NCBI RefSeq assembly: GCF_000332175.1
Contig: NZ_KB235914.1
Coordinates: 3,220,868-3,284,867, forward strand
Direction of reading: 5' to 3'
From: Pseudanabaena sp. PCC 6802
GTDB taxonomy: Bacteria; Cyanobacteriota; Cyanobacteriia; Pseudanabaenales; Pseudanabaenaceae
Length of the DNA stretch: 64,000 nucleotides
In this document: in pieces, positions 14,355-23,936 of the stretch
Position numbering within the stretch: the stretch's first letter is position 1
How the letters are laid out: the number at the start of each line of letters is the position of its first letter
Made by a program: the position numbers and the translations under genes
Notes under the pieces: generated by a model
Seen by the model: only the letters and a program-made list of their open reading frames with translations
What the model was told of the DNA's origin: nothing
Database searches by the model: none

Positions 14355-15302
14355 ATGAAGAGGCGATCGCCCATGCAAGGGATTTTAAGAAAACAAGTCA
14401 ATCGTAAATTCTTAGGAGCTTTTACTTCACTAGTTTTGGGAGCTTTTGCGGTTTCGGGATGTAGTTTTAATATATCAACGGCTGCGCTTGAGAATGCCAA
14501 AATGTGTACGGCTGTTGCAGAGGGTAAGCCATGCGAAAGCGATACGACAAAATTTGAGAAGAATACCCCCAAGCTGTTCGTGACCGCTGACCTCAAGTTT
14601 GCTCCTGCTGGAACCAAGGTGAAAGCTGCTTGGAAATATCTGGAAGGCGAAGCGGGTAAAGCAACTGATATTGATAGCGTTACCTTTGAAACGAAATCAG
14701 ATACGACTTTTGTAATTTCTTCTCTGTCTGCCCCCAATAACGGGTGGCTGGCGGGCACCTACGAAGTCGTACTTTCGCTGGATACAAATAACTCGCAACC
14801 AATTCGCAAACAGTTTACCGTTGCTGGCGCTAACACAAACAGTTCCAGCAATCCCAACAACAATCCTACTAACTCCAATAACCCTAGCACCTCCAATACT
14901 TCTACCAGTTCTAATAGTCCTACTAACTCAAACCCAGCCTCAGTCAATGCTACCTTTGAGAACATCAAAATGTGCGATGCGCCAACAAATGACCAGTGCC
15001 CTGGCGATAATCCAAACTTTAAAACTGATACGCCCAAAATATTTGTTACTACTACATTTACTCCTTTAACAGTCGGTAGTAAGTTGAAATTTAGCTGGAG
15101 ACTACTGGAAGGATCTGTTGGTAAGGAAATTGACATTGACACCGCCACCTTTGAGATTACAGATCCCAAAACCAATGTTGCATTTTCATCCCTGACTATC
15201 CCAAATAAAGGATGGCCGACTGGAACCTATGAGGTTGTACTTTCTGTAGACGATAATCCTAACATTCAGCCAGTGCGCAAGCAGTTTGCGATCGCACCCT
15301 AA
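14355..15302 (+). CDS. Lipoprotein with two copies of an unnamed domain
   Basis: 315 residues. Signal segment GAFTSLVLGAFAVSGCS with a lipobox (AVSGC, Cys at about residue 36) predicts lipid anchoring. Two about 105-residue repeats follow: each starts ALENAKMC / ATFENIKMC, contains a second Cys, then TPKLFVT/TPKIFVT, WKYLEG/WRLLEG, and ends GTYEVVLS...RKQF. They are separated by a low-complexity Asn/Ser/Thr/Pro linker (about 158-195). The paired Cys could form a disulfide. Possible alternative start at codon 7. Function unknown; likely an extracytoplasmic binding or matrix protein. Confidence 0.8.
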   Translation: MKRRSPMQGILRKQVNRKFLGAFTSLVLGAFAVSGCSFNISTAALENAKMCTAVAEGKPCESDTTKFEKNTPKLFVTADLKFAPAGTKVKAAWKYLEGEAGKATDIDSVTFETKSDTTFVISSLSAPNNGWLAGTYEVVLSLDTNNSQPIRKQFTVAGANTNSSSNPNNNPTNSNNPSTSNTSTSSNSPTNSNPASVNATFENIKMCDAPTNDQCPGDNPNFKTDTPKIFVTTTFTPLTVGSKLKFSWRLLEGSVGKEIDIDTATFEITDPKTNVAFSSLTIPNKGWPTGTYEVVLSVDDNPNIQPVRKQFAIAP

Positions 15303-15314
15303 GCTCCTCAAAAT

Positions 15315-16040
15315 CTAAAATCTGGATTGGTACGACTTTCTCGAATTGAGCTGCGTATATCCCGAAGGACATTTAGCTTCGTTATTAGCAATTTCAGGGG
15401 CGGCTGGTCTTTCCCGAGTCTCGCGATCACTCTCGCAAACGATCGACCTTGTTTGCGATCCATCAGTCACATAAGCCAGCCCCGTATAGCTCTTTAGCCC
15501 ATCGCGCTTGGCAACCACAATGGTTTGGACTGCTCTTTTCTCATCAACGATTGTGAGGCCAAAGTCATAGTTTTCGCTATTAGGCTTGCCCCCAATTTCT
15601 CTTAATAACCGATCGAGGTCGCCAGTAAAGCGCTCGTTTTGGATAAAATAGCGCTGAGATAATCGATTGAGACTGCCAGTAAAGTGTCTGGCTCGTGCTT
15701 GCCTCAGTCTAACCGATTCTTGCCTCGGAGACGTATTGGTATCCAATTCTCTCTGCGAGTCATCGCTGGTTGGTGATGGAGATGGAGATGGAGTCCCATT
15801 TGTAGGTGATGGAGATGGGGATGGGGATGGGGTCTCATTTGTAGGTGATGAAGATGGGGATGGGGATGGAGTTCCATTTGTAGGTGATGGAGATGCAGAA
15901 GCCACTGGGCTGGGGGATGGCGTGCCGATCGCAAATGGAATAGAGTTACAGCCAGCTAAGGCCAATAAGAACGTAGAGCTAATGCCAATCCCAGCATAGC
16001 GCCAACTGAGCAACCGCGAACGCTTGTGTTTACTATTCAT
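15315..16040 (-). CDS. Lipoprotein with Pro/Ser repeat stalk and pilin-like head
   Basis: 241 residues. Signal with lipobox LALAGC (Cys about residue 30), then a stalk of SPSPSPSPTNGTPSPSP repeats (about 38-93; the repeats are near-identical in DNA). The globular head has features of cyanobacterial type IV pilin C-terminal domains: SLNRLSQRYFIQNERFTGDL, NYDFGLTIV, LKSYTGLAYV, and a C-terminal two-Cys loop (SIVCESD...EAKCPSG). The pilin N-terminal helix is replaced by the lipid anchor and stalk. Convergent with the preceding lipoprotein gene, 12 bp apart. The pilin resemblance is by eye. Confidence 0.75.
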   Translation of the reverse strand: MNSKHKRSRLLSWRYAGIGISSTFLLALAGCNSIPFAIGTPSPSPVASASPSPTNGTPSPSPSSSPTNETPSPSPSPSPTNGTPSPSPSPTSDDSQRELDTNTSPRQESVRLRQARARHFTGSLNRLSQRYFIQNERFTGDLDRLLREIGGKPNSENYDFGLTIVDEKRAVQTIVVAKRDGLKSYTGLAYVTDGSQTRSIVCESDRETRERPAAPEIANNEAKCPSGYTQLNSRKSYQSRF

Positions 16041-16165
16041 GAAGATCGCCTTATCGTAACAACTGTAACTTATACTAAAGACTTTTATCGCAACAGCCAG
16101 CGATCGCCATCACAACATTCAGTAACTTCACGGAGTTGCGATCTCTCCAGCGATCTGTCAAACAA

Positions 16166-16297
16166 CTACTGAGCAGGTTTTATAATACGAATTAACTTAC
16201 CTTGCAAACCTTCCTCAGTAATAATTGCAGCATGAATTCGTTGGGCTAATCCTTCCCAATCGCGATCGTTTGTACAAGCAATGCTAATGAGCCTCAT
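16166..16297 (-). pseudogene. 3' remnant of a DUF5615 PIN-like toxin
   Basis: 43 codons: LISIACTNDRDWEGLAQRIH and LQGKLIRIIKPAQ correspond to the C-terminal end of DUF5615 proteins, the usual partners of DUF433 antitoxins. The N-terminal two thirds, with the acidic active-site residues, is absent. It overlaps the DUF433 3' end by 14 bp in the normal operon arrangement, so a deletion joined the two ends. Confidence 0.7.
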
Positions 16298-16625
16298 CCA
16301 TAATTTTGTTATTGGCTAAGATCTCTGCTTCGATTTCATCTGCGAATGCCTTAGCATATGCCCAAGCATTAGCAATATCAGTAGCGGAAAGCGGTGGATA
16401 GCTCCTGAGTAAATCGGCTTCGCTATAACCAATACGATAAGCTTCCACCAATCCCCAAACAGTGATACGAGTTCCAGCAATGCAGGCACTACCTCCACAT
16501 ACACCCGGTGTTTTCTCAATTCCTCGACCTTGGAAGAATTTCCCTTGCGACAGAAGTTGAATGACTTGAGCTTTTTCATTGTCTGAGAGCGCCAGTAATT
16601 GAGGCTCTAGTTCTTTGAGTGTCAT
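16284..16625 (-). CDS. DUF433 family antitoxin-like protein
   Basis: 113 residues. The DUF433 core is present: KTPGVCGGSACIAGTRITVW, then LVEAYRIGYSEADLLRSYPPLSATDIANAWAYA. The N-terminal 35 residues (LKELEPQLLALSDNEKAQVI) form the extra helix common in cyanobacterial members. Normally an antitoxin upstream of a DUF5615 PIN-like toxin; here only a toxin remnant follows, so the antitoxin is orphaned. Confidence 0.85.
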   Translation of the reverse strand: MTLKELEPQLLALSDNEKAQVIQLLSQGKFFQGRGIEKTPGVCGGSACIAGTRITVWGLVEAYRIGYSEADLLRSYPPLSATDIANAWAYAKAFADEIEAEILANNKIMDEAH

Positions 16626-16750
16626 AGCAAAATGAGATGCAAGCTAATTCAGAGGAAAGCGATAGCAAACCAACCTAAAGCTTAAGATCCGCGATCCTTT
16701 CCTATACGTTGTATCTTAAGGTTAGCATGGAGTAATTAGCTGTTTATCTA

Positions 16751-18667
16751 TTGACTATAATTACTGCCTTGCCTTTACTCCAAGATCCTGAAAAGCTACA
16801 AGCACGCCTGAAAGAAATTCCCCTAGAGCCAGGGGTATACATGATGCGCGATCGCCAGGATCAAATCCTGTATATCGGTAAGTCCAAGAGCCTGCGCGCG
16901 CGCGTGCGTTCCTATTTTCGCAGCAGTCAGGACTTGTCGCCGCGTATTGCCATGATGGTGCAGCTAGTCAGCGAAATTGAGTTTATCGTTACCGATACCG
17001 AAGCAGAAGCTTTAGCCCTAGAGGACAACCTGATCAAGCAACACCAACCCCACTACAACGTATTGCTCAAAGATGATAAAAAATACCCCTATGTTTGTAT
17101 CACCTGGTCGGATGCCTATCCCCGCATATTTATTACCCGCCGCCGCGATCTTGGCAATGCCAGAGACAAATACTACGGCCCATATGTCGATACCCATAAT
17201 CTGAAACAGACATTGGGCATCATCAAGCGCGTGTTTCCTCTGCGTCAGCGCCCCAAACCCCTCTTCAAGGATCGTCCCTGCCTCAACTACGATATTGGCC
17301 TGTGTCCTGGCGTATGCCAACAACTGATTAGCTCAGAAGACTATCACGACACTATGCGAAAGGTCGCCATGATCTTTCAGGGACGGACTCGGGAATTGAT
17401 CGATAACCTCACTGCTAAGATGGAAGCAGCAGCGGCAGATCTGGAATTTGAGAAAGCTGCTCTTATTCGCGATCGGATTAATACACTAAAAAATCTGGGT
17501 GCCGACCAAAAAGTATCCCTCCCAGATGATACGATTTCTCGCGATGCGATCGCCCTCGCTAGCGATGACCAACATAGCTGCATTCAGCTATTCCAGATTC
17601 GCGCTGGTAGATTAGTGGGACGCTTGGCATTTGTAGCGGATAGCCAGAGCGAGCTGCCAGCCATGATTTTGCAACGCACCCTGGAAGCACATTATCGAAG
17701 TTGCGAACCCATTGAGATTCCCAATGAGATTCACACCCAATTAGAATTGCCAGAGGCAGATGTTCTGGGTGCTTGGCTCGGGGAAAGGAGAGGGAAGAAG
17801 GTAAGTATCTTTACGCCACAGCGGCAACTGAAGGCAGAATTAATTGAGATGGTGGAGCGTAACGCTCAATACGAATTGGCAAGGGTGCAAAAACAAAGCG
17901 ATCGCAACATCCAAAGTTTAGAAGGCTTAATGGAGATTCTCGATTTGGACGATCTGCCCCATCGCATCGAAGGTTATGACATCTCGCACATCCAGGGTTC
18001 AGATGCCGTAGCGAGCCAGGTGGTATTCATCGATGGTCTGCCCGCCAAGCAACACTATCGCCATTACAAAATTAGGAATCCCGAAGTTACTGCCGGGCAT
18101 TCGGATGATTTTGCCAGTCTGGCGGAAGTAGTTAGCAGGCGCTTTCGCAAATATGCCAATACCTCAGAGCCAGTGGGCGAACCGACCAATGAAATGCAAG
18201 AAAAAAGCGATCGCTTTGACGACGACTTCCCCGATCTAGTTACGATCGATGGTGGGAAAGGACAGCTTTCAGCCGTAATGGGCGCGATCGAGCAAATGGG
18301 TTTAGCAGAAGATCTGCGAGTGATTAGTTTAGCAAAAAAGAGGGAGGAGATTTACCTGCCTGGTGCAACCAGAGCGCTGGATGTCGATGCCGATCATCCC
18401 GGCGTGCAGTTGCTGCGGCGGCTGCGCGACGAGGCGCACCGCTTTGCCATTACTTTCCATCGCAAAAAGCGAAGTCAAAGGATGCAACGCTCCTATCTCG
18501 ACCAGATTCCGGGCTTGGGACACCATCGCCAAAAACAACTACTAGCTAAATTCCACTCCGTTGAATATATCCGTCAAGCCAGTGTCGAGCAAATTGCCGA
18601 CACGCCAGGTATCGGGCCAAAACTGGCACAGCAGATATACACCCATTTTCATCCAAATAAGAGTTAG
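16751..18667 (+). CDS. uvrC: Excinuclease ABC subunit C
   Basis: 638 residues, nucleotide excision repair endonuclease making the 3' and 5' incisions with UvrA/UvrB. Domains in order: GIY-YIG nuclease ([20 protein letters not shown], about 27-46), Cys-containing linker ([14 protein letters not shown]), UVR motif ([16 protein letters not shown], about 228), RNase H-like nuclease ([20 protein letters not shown], then [10 protein letters not shown]), and tandem helix-hairpin-helix ([25 protein letters not shown]). It starts at TTG 16751; no ATG fits the family N-terminus. Full length. Confidence 0.96.
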   Translation: MTIITALPLLQDPEKLQARLKEIPLEPGVYMMRDRQDQILYIGKSKSLRARVRSYFRSSQDLSPRIAMMVQLVSEIEFIVTDTEAEALALEDNLIKQHQPHYNVLLKDDKKYPYVCITWSDAYPRIFITRRRDLGNARDKYYGPYVDTHNLKQTLGIIKRVFPLRQRPKPLFKDRPCLNYDIGLCPGVCQQLISSEDYHDTMRKVAMIFQGRTRELIDNLTAKMEAAAADLEFEKAALIRDRINTLKNLGADQKVSLPDDTISRDAIALASDDQHSCIQLFQIRAGRLVGRLAFVADSQSELPAMILQRTLEAHYRSCEPIEIPNEIHTQLELPEADVLGAWLGERRGKKVSIFTPQRQLKAELIEMVERNAQYELARVQKQSDRNIQSLEGLMEILDLDDLPHRIEGYDISHIQGSDAVASQVVFIDGLPAKQHYRHYKIRNPEVTAGHSDDFASLAEVVSRRFRKYANTSEPVGEPTNEMQEKSDRFDDDFPDLVTIDGGKGQLSAVMGAIEQMGLAEDLRVISLAKKREEIYLPGATRALDVDADHPGVQLLRRLRDEAHRFAITFHRKKRSQRMQRSYLDQIPGLGHHRQKQLLAKFHSVEYIRQASVEQIADTPGIGPKLAQQIYTHFHPNKS

Positions 18668-18677
18668 ATGGGCGACC

Positions 18678-20540
18678 CTAGAGAGTTGCTTGCAGGCGAT
18701 CGAGCAATCCTTCCACATAATTCAGCGCATTAGCGATCGTAACAGGATTCTCCAAATCGACATCCACATATCGCCGCAATGCCTCTACCTGATTCATACT
18801 ACCGCCAGCGGCAAGTAATTCCAAATAGCCAGAAACAAAGTCTTTCCCAACTTCACGATATTTTTGATAGCAAGCAAGACTGACGATATTTGAGGCGGTG
18901 TATTGATAGCAATAGAAGGGTTTGAAGAAAATATGACCCACTCTCGCCCAGTCGTACTGATGCTCTGGCAACACTTCCACTGCATCACCGCACAGTTCCT
19001 GATAAAGCTCCATCCACTTTTCGTTGACAAAGGTGCGATCGAAGCTACCCTCTGCCGATCGCTCGTGAATTGCTAACTCCAATCTGCTAATCGTGCTTTG
19101 TCTAAATAGCAAATTCAATTGATCTTCCAACTGCTGAGTAATCAACGCTTTTGCAAGTTGCCGATCGTGAGCAGATGACTTCAGCAAATAGTCGAGCAGA
19201 AGTAACTCGTTAAACGTGGAAGCAACCTCGGCACTTACCATCGGCGGGTTGCTGTTGAAATAGGACTGTGCCGATTCGATGCAGGCAAAATGCAAGCCAT
19301 GTCCCATTTCATGTGCTAGCGTGAACAGCGAATTGTAGTTATTCGTATAAGAAAGTAGCAAATAACTATGCTTACCGTGACTGTAGGAGCAAAAAGCTCC
19401 GCCGCGCTTGCCGGGACGCACTTTAGCATCGACCCAACCTTTGATGAAAAATTCTTCCGCTCGTCTAGCGTAGTTGATATCAAACTGCTCCAACGCTGCC
19501 AGTAGAGTCTCTACACCTGTTTTGTAGTCAATCTCTAACGGTGCGGCATCGGCGTTAGTTTGCCAAGGTGCGTATAAATCGCAGGTGCGAATCGCTCGCC
19601 CCAGCGCGATCGCCTTGAGTTTGTAGTAGCGCTGAAATAGCGCCATGCGCTGATGCATCCCATCCATAATGGCACGAAATACTGGCTCGGACACCTCGTC
19701 TACCAGTAATTGCTTTTGGAGTGTGGTGGCATAGCCGCGCATCTGAGATTCGATGCGATGATCCTGGCTGACCGTATTGAGGATAAATCCATAAAGCAGA
19801 TTATGCGTCTTTAAGACCTGCCGCACGGATAGATAAGCTTTGTGACGGATAGTCGGATCGGGGTGATAGAGCAAAGCCCCGAGGTCGGCTTCAGTGTTGG
19901 CAACCTTGCCATCGGGGGTTTCTACTGGCTCGTATTCCTGCGCTCCCATATGCAGCGATCGCAGTTGAATAAATGCCTGCCGTCCAGTCAGGCTATCTTG
20001 ATTGCGGGTTTGTTCGATTTCTTCCGATAGCTTGTGGGGACGGAACTGAGCGATGCGATCGAGATAGTGCCGATAACCCACCAATTCCGGTGCGGACTGC
20101 AATACCTGGAAATCTTCTGCCTCCATGCTTTGCAATTCCAGATCGAAGAATAGCAGTTGATTCTCGATCGCCGTGAGAGCTTCCATAACTTTATCGAGAA
20201 ATTGCTTTGCCTCCGTGTTGCGCATGTCGGCGGCAAATATTAGAGACGGGAACGAGTAGAGATAGCCGGATGTCTGAGCGATCGCTTCTAACGTCTGCAA
20301 GCATTGATGGATCTCAACAGGAGATAATTTATCGACCTTACCTCGGTACAGTTGCCTCATCTGCGCAGCACGATCTTGAAGCTGTTGCAAGTCCTGAGCC
20401 AGATTGGGATCGTCAAATCCCTTATATAGATCGCTAAGATCCCACTCTTGAGGCTGCTCGAGGGCGAGGAGTGAAATATCGTTAAGCTCTGGCGTAGCTG
20501 TTGAATCAGAAACTAAATTAACCAATGAAGTCTCCCTCAA
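18678..20540 (-). CDS. pepF: M3 family oligoendopeptidase F
   Basis: 620-residue cytoplasmic zinc metallopeptidase. The thermolysin-like motif HEMGHGLHF is followed 25 residues later by the third-ligand region (VSAEVASTFNEL). The N-terminal helical half (EWDLSDLYKGFDDPNLAQDL) is typical of oligoendopeptidase F, and FFIKGWVDAKVRPGKRGGAF is also characteristic. It degrades short peptides. Convergent with uvrC with an 10-bp gap. Complete. Confidence 0.93.
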   Translation of the reverse strand: MRETSLVNLVSDSTATPELNDISLLALEQPQEWDLSDLYKGFDDPNLAQDLQQLQDRAAQMRQLYRGKVDKLSPVEIHQCLQTLEAIAQTSGYLYSFPSLIFAADMRNTEAKQFLDKVMEALTAIENQLLFFDLELQSMEAEDFQVLQSAPELVGYRHYLDRIAQFRPHKLSEEIEQTRNQDSLTGRQAFIQLRSLHMGAQEYEPVETPDGKVANTEADLGALLYHPDPTIRHKAYLSVRQVLKTHNLLYGFILNTVSQDHRIESQMRGYATTLQKQLLVDEVSEPVFRAIMDGMHQRMALFQRYYKLKAIALGRAIRTCDLYAPWQTNADAAPLEIDYKTGVETLLAALEQFDINYARRAEEFFIKGWVDAKVRPGKRGGAFCSYSHGKHSYLLLSYTNNYNSLFTLAHEMGHGLHFACIESAQSYFNSNPPMVSAEVASTFNELLLLDYLLKSSAHDRQLAKALITQQLEDQLNLLFRQSTISRLELAIHERSAEGSFDRTFVNEKWMELYQELCGDAVEVLPEHQYDWARVGHIFFKPFYCYQYTASNIVSLACYQKYREVGKDFVSGYLELLAAGGSMNQVEALRRYVDVDLENPVTIANALNYVEGLLDRLQATL

Positions 20541-20762
20541 TATTTATATGCTCTTCAATATGCTCTTCAATATGCTAGCGCAGGTTCAAAGGTGTAGGCC
20601 GAGATCGTCTCTTTAGGCATAGTTCTTACTGCATAGACCTCAAGAGATGGACTTTTGACAAGACAAATCCCCCTCAAGTCAAATTGCCGCCATGTCAAGC
20701 AATTGTTACATTTATTTACATAAACCTTTGCACGCTTATCACACCAAACACGGAGCACGCTA

Positions 20763-20999
20763 ATGAAAACTATGTTTAACTTTGAAGGCAAAAACCTCTA
20801 TACCCCCATCGCCTTCAGATCGGATTTCAATCAGTTCGCACCTCTCAGCGCTACGCAAGCCTGGTCCATGTTCTTTACTGCCAGCCGCGAAGATACTGCC
20901 CTCGGGTTTGATGCCAGAGCCGGTCAATTCTGGAATAATCTTTTGCTAGCTGTTGTAGCATCAGGTATTCTCGGCGTTCTGATTTTTCAAAGCTTCTAG
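20763..20999 (+). CDS. Small conserved-looking membrane protein
   Basis: 78 residues with one C-terminal membrane helix (NNLLLAVVASGILGVLIFQSF). The soluble N-terminus holds FNQFAPLSATQAWSMFFTAS and TALGFDARAGQFW. It starts at ATG 20763 behind CGGAGCACGCTA. The arrangement (aromatic-rich N-terminus, ARAGQFW before the helix) vaguely recalls small thylakoid proteins, but the chlorophyll-binding ExxNxR motif of HLIPs is absent. I do not recognise the family. 9 bp from the convergent nth gene. Confidence 0.7.
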   Translation: MKTMFNFEGKNLYTPIAFRSDFNQFAPLSATQAWSMFFTASREDTALGFDARAGQFWNNLLLAVVASGILGVLIFQSF

Positions 21000-21008
21000 G
21001 GGTGCATC

Positions 21009-21707
21009 TCAAGATGTAATGGGGGGCATGAGCGATCGCGATCGCTCTCCCACAGATTTTTGTCCTGTCGGGCACAGATCTAAAAGATCGCAATTTATAC
21101 AGTCGGGGTTGCGAGCCTTACAAACAGACCTACCGTGGTAGATGAGACGAATCGACCAGTTTTCCCAATCATTTTGGGGCAGCAAGTTCATCAAGTCTCG
21201 CTCTATTTTAACTGGTTCTTCATACTTAGTCATGCCTAGACGCTGAGATAAGCGTTTGACATGAGTATCGACCGTCACCCCTGCATTGATGCCGAAGGCA
21301 TGAGCCAGAACCACGTTGGCAGTTTTTCTCGCCACACCAGGTAGCTTTAGTAACGACTCCATGGACTGCGGTACTGCACCACCAAAGTCGCTCTCAACTA
21401 TGCTACAAGCTGCCTGAATGTTCTTTGCCTTGTTACGATAAAAACCAGTGGAACGAATTAACTCCATCAATTCGTCAAGATTGGCAGCAGCGATCGCCTT
21501 GGCATCAGGAAAGCGCCGAAATAGTTCCGGTGTAACCAGATTGACGCGATCGTCAGTACATTGTGCAGACAGGATGACAGCTACTAAAAGCTGTACGGGA
21601 GTGCTATATGTCAGCGTGCAGGTTGCATGAGGGTACAGTCGTTTTAGCCGTACCAATATTTCTAAAGCTCGGATTTTGTTAGCAGAATGCTTTCTTGCAA
21701 TACCCAC
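21009..21707 (-). CDS. nth: Endonuclease III
   Basis: 232 residues, base-excision repair DNA glycosylase/AP lyase for oxidised pyrimidines. Helix-hairpin-helix LLKLPGVARKTANVVL contains the catalytic Lys; the conserved Asp is in VTVDTHVKRLSQRLG. The C-terminal 4Fe-4S cluster ligands appear as C-6x-C-2x-C-5x-C (CKARNPDCINCDLLDLC). Complete. Confidence 0.96.
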   Translation of the reverse strand: MGIARKHSANKIRALEILVRLKRLYPHATCTLTYSTPVQLLVAVILSAQCTDDRVNLVTPELFRRFPDAKAIAAANLDELMELIRSTGFYRNKAKNIQAACSIVESDFGGAVPQSMESLLKLPGVARKTANVVLAHAFGINAGVTVDTHVKRLSQRLGMTKYEEPVKIERDLMNLLPQNDWENWSIRLIYHGRSVCKARNPDCINCDLLDLCPTGQKSVGERSRSLMPPITS

Positions 21708-21724
21708 TTGGATTATCCATTACT

Positions 21725-21885
21725 TAAACTTAACGCGATGTGCAACTAACGTACTCCCTCATCCCCCAGCCCCTTCTCCTGCCTTGGGAGAAGGGGAGCC
21801 AGAATCGGCCAAAGTCTCTCTCCCGCTCTGGGAGAGGGATTTTGGGTGAGGGCGATGGGGAAAGTCGCACATCACGTTAAACTTA
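21725..21885. repeat. MITE-like repeat with inverted ends
   Basis: About 160 bp between TAAACTTAACGCGATGTGCAAC and its near-complement GTCGCACATCACGTTAAACTTA. The interior has CCCTTCTCCTGCCTTGGGAGAAGGGG and CTCTCCCGCTCTGGGAGAG hairpins. No coding capacity. The rest of the 21708-22077 gap is AT-rich with nothing recognised. Confidence 0.6.
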
Positions 21886-22077
21886 TGTATAGCAATAGCA
21901 GAATTGTCTTGAGATCGTGGGTATCTTATTGTCATGCAGGTTCCTTAAAACCTTTATAAATTGTAAATTTTGAATACAGAGCATAAATTTATGAAAGCAT
22001 GTACAGAATTATGTCTCTCAAATTTTGTAGAATTTCATAAATATCTTTATTACTGAAGCTAAGGTTAGGCAGTATTT

Positions 22078-22590
22078 GTGACTTCAACTCGATCGAAAAA
22101 CGCCAGATTGATGATTGCTGTCCTGCCAGATGAAGTATCAGCATTTGAAGCCTATAGGTTGCTACAGAATCATGGCATATCTCCAGAAAATTTAGCATTG
22201 GTGGGGAGGGGATTTAGTAGTCCTGAAAGTGTGGGTTTGTTAGAACCTAGAAGAATGGCATGGCGATACGCCAAGCAAGGTATATTTCTATTTACTGGCT
22301 TGGGGGTTGCGGCTGGTATAGTCGTGCAATTGTTTCTCAATCTAAGGTTCCCATCGTTAAATTGGTATCAGACACTACTAGCATTATCAGTTGCAACAGG
22401 TGCGATGGGCTGCCTAATTGGCGGTACTTTGGGAAGCATGTACGGTCTGTTTTACAAAAGTAGCACCTCGATCGCCTGCCGCAACTGTTTGCGACAAGGC
22501 CAATATTTATTACTACTTGAGGGATCTGAGCTATTGACCCGACGCGGTCGAGAAATCTTGAATATGTATACGGTTAAACCCAACAGCTAG
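22078..22590 (+). CDS. Membrane protein with a general-stress (DUF1269-like) domain
   Basis: 170 residues from a GTG start (TAGGCAG upstream is a modest site). The N-terminus (LMIAVLPDEVSAFEAYRLLQ...LALVGRGF) has the ferredoxin-like start seen in stress proteins of the GSP17M/DUF1269 type. Two membrane helices follow (GIFLFTGLGVAAGIVVQLFL; LALSVATGAMGCLIGGTLGS). The C-terminal tail has two Cys (IACRNCLRQGQYLLLLEG). Function unknown. Confidence 0.65.
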   Translation: MTSTRSKNARLMIAVLPDEVSAFEAYRLLQNHGISPENLALVGRGFSSPESVGLLEPRRMAWRYAKQGIFLFTGLGVAAGIVVQLFLNLRFPSLNWYQTLLALSVATGAMGCLIGGTLGSMYGLFYKSSTSIACRNCLRQGQYLLLLEGSELLTRRGREILNMYTVKPNS

Positions 22591-22790
22591 GAGCAATTCG
22601 TGTGGATTTGGCGTGAGAGTTTACCGAAGAAATGGCCACCCGTCATCCCTTCTCCCAAGACGGGAGAAAGGTTTGCGAGATCGGGGACTTGCATGAAAAA
22701 AAGGTAACCGCGATGCGTTACGGCTAACGCCTGACACAGGCTACGGTTGGGAATTAATTATTATTAACCGCAAGCCCCTAAGAGCAATGA

Positions 22791-23783
22791 CTAAGGGTTT
22801 GTGTAGGTGAGTAACGTACCAGATTGTCCCAAGATGAAACCGCGATCGCTTCCTAAGAATAAAATCTTGTAAAAATTAGCCCCCACATCTTCTAAATACT
22901 TCTCTTTGTGCCAGGTTTCGCCCCTATCTTCGCTATGCAATAGCTTGGAACTACCTGCAGCAATCCAGATATTATCTCGATCCTGGTAGGCTAAATCGAG
23001 CAAGCCGTAGCCTTCCGCATCGCGAGGAAACTGGGGCTTTTCCCACTCATCTAGAGTGTCAGGCTTACTAAATTGCAACTGTCCGCCACGGTTGAGCATC
23101 CATGTCCGACCATCAGGACCGTAACCCATATTTTGGACGCGCCGAGAACTGTTGCGATTATGCTGCGTCCATGCCGCATCTCCAGGTTGCCAAGTTGAAT
23201 AAAAGTTACCCTTGGCAGAGATAGCTATATATCGCCCATCTTCATTGCGGTTGAGATGGCGTACTGTTCCCACGGCTTGAGTAACCATGGCTGTCCAGTT
23301 TTGCCCCGCATCTTGGGTGCGATAGATTGCCCCAATATCAGTTGCCATCTCCGCTGAGTTAGGCCCCAGAGCTTTGACCAGCATTGGATCGCCTGGTAGC
23401 TTTGAGCTAAGACCAATGCGCGACCAGGATTGCCCACCATCAACGGTATGTAATAGCAATGCAGGTTTGCCAGCAATCCAACCTTCATTTTCTGAGAAGC
23501 TAACTGAAGTAAATCTATAGTTACCGTCTCCTAGATCGAGATGGCGGGCTTCCCAGTCATTACCCCCATTATTGGTTTCCAGAATAGTGTTCTCAGACCC
23601 TACGAGCCACCCATGCTGAAAATCGGAGCCAGTGAAAGCTAAATCTTGGGGCGTTGCTTTTGTGGGGAGTGCAACCTTATGCCATGCCACAGTTTCATCT
23701 GCAATTACTGCTTTTACATTCACAAACAAAAGGTTGACGAGTACCAGTAATACTGTCAATAAACACCAGAATTTCTTATTCAC
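22791..23783 (-). CDS. ycf48: Photosystem II assembly factor Ycf48 (HCF136)
   Basis: 330 residues. An N-terminal hydrophobic segment (CLLTVLLVLVNLLFVNVKAV) targets it to the thylakoid lumen; unlike many cyanobacterial homologues there is no clear lipobox Cys. The body is a seven-bladed propeller of repeated GWLVGSENTILETNNGG / GWIAGKPALLLHTVDGGQSW / GRTWMLNRGGQL motifs. Ycf48 binds precursor D1 during PSII reaction-centre assembly. The rubredoxin gene lies upstream as usual, but psbEFLJ does not follow. Confidence 0.94.
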   Translation of the reverse strand: MNKKFWCLLTVLLVLVNLLFVNVKAVIADETVAWHKVALPTKATPQDLAFTGSDFQHGWLVGSENTILETNNGGNDWEARHLDLGDGNYRFTSVSFSENEGWIAGKPALLLHTVDGGQSWSRIGLSSKLPGDPMLVKALGPNSAEMATDIGAIYRTQDAGQNWTAMVTQAVGTVRHLNRNEDGRYIAISAKGNFYSTWQPGDAAWTQHNRNSSRRVQNMGYGPDGRTWMLNRGGQLQFSKPDTLDEWEKPQFPRDAEGYGLLDLAYQDRDNIWIAAGSSKLLHSEDRGETWHKEKYLEDVGANFYKILFLGSDRGFILGQSGTLLTYTNP

Positions 23784-23849
23784 CAGACAATCCCTAACAA
23801 TTTGTTCTTAATATTTACCAAACTATAGCTGCAGAAACATCTATCTGCT

Positions 23850-23930
23850 AGTACAGGAGGGTACAGGGGCTACGACCCCAAGCAGGGGTTCTACTCCTGC
23901 AACCGCCCTAAGCCTATTCGACAGGCTGCG
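23850..23930. repeat. R2-type palindromic repeat
   Basis: ACAGGGGCTACGACCCCAAG and AGCAGGGGTTCTACTCCTGC hairpins, then CGCCCTAAGCCTATTCG, shared with the copies at 28530 and 45696. It separates rubA from ycf48. Confidence 0.6.
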
Positions 23931-23936
23931 ATTAGG

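Noticed and set aside
14759..15175. Minus-strand frame opposite the tandem-domain lipoprotein
   Set aside because: Low-complexity Leu/Glu-rich translation of the Asn/Ser linker; antisense shadow.
15667..15999. Asp/Gly-rich plus-strand frame opposite the pilin-like lipoprotein
   Set aside because: Antisense translation of the SP repeats.
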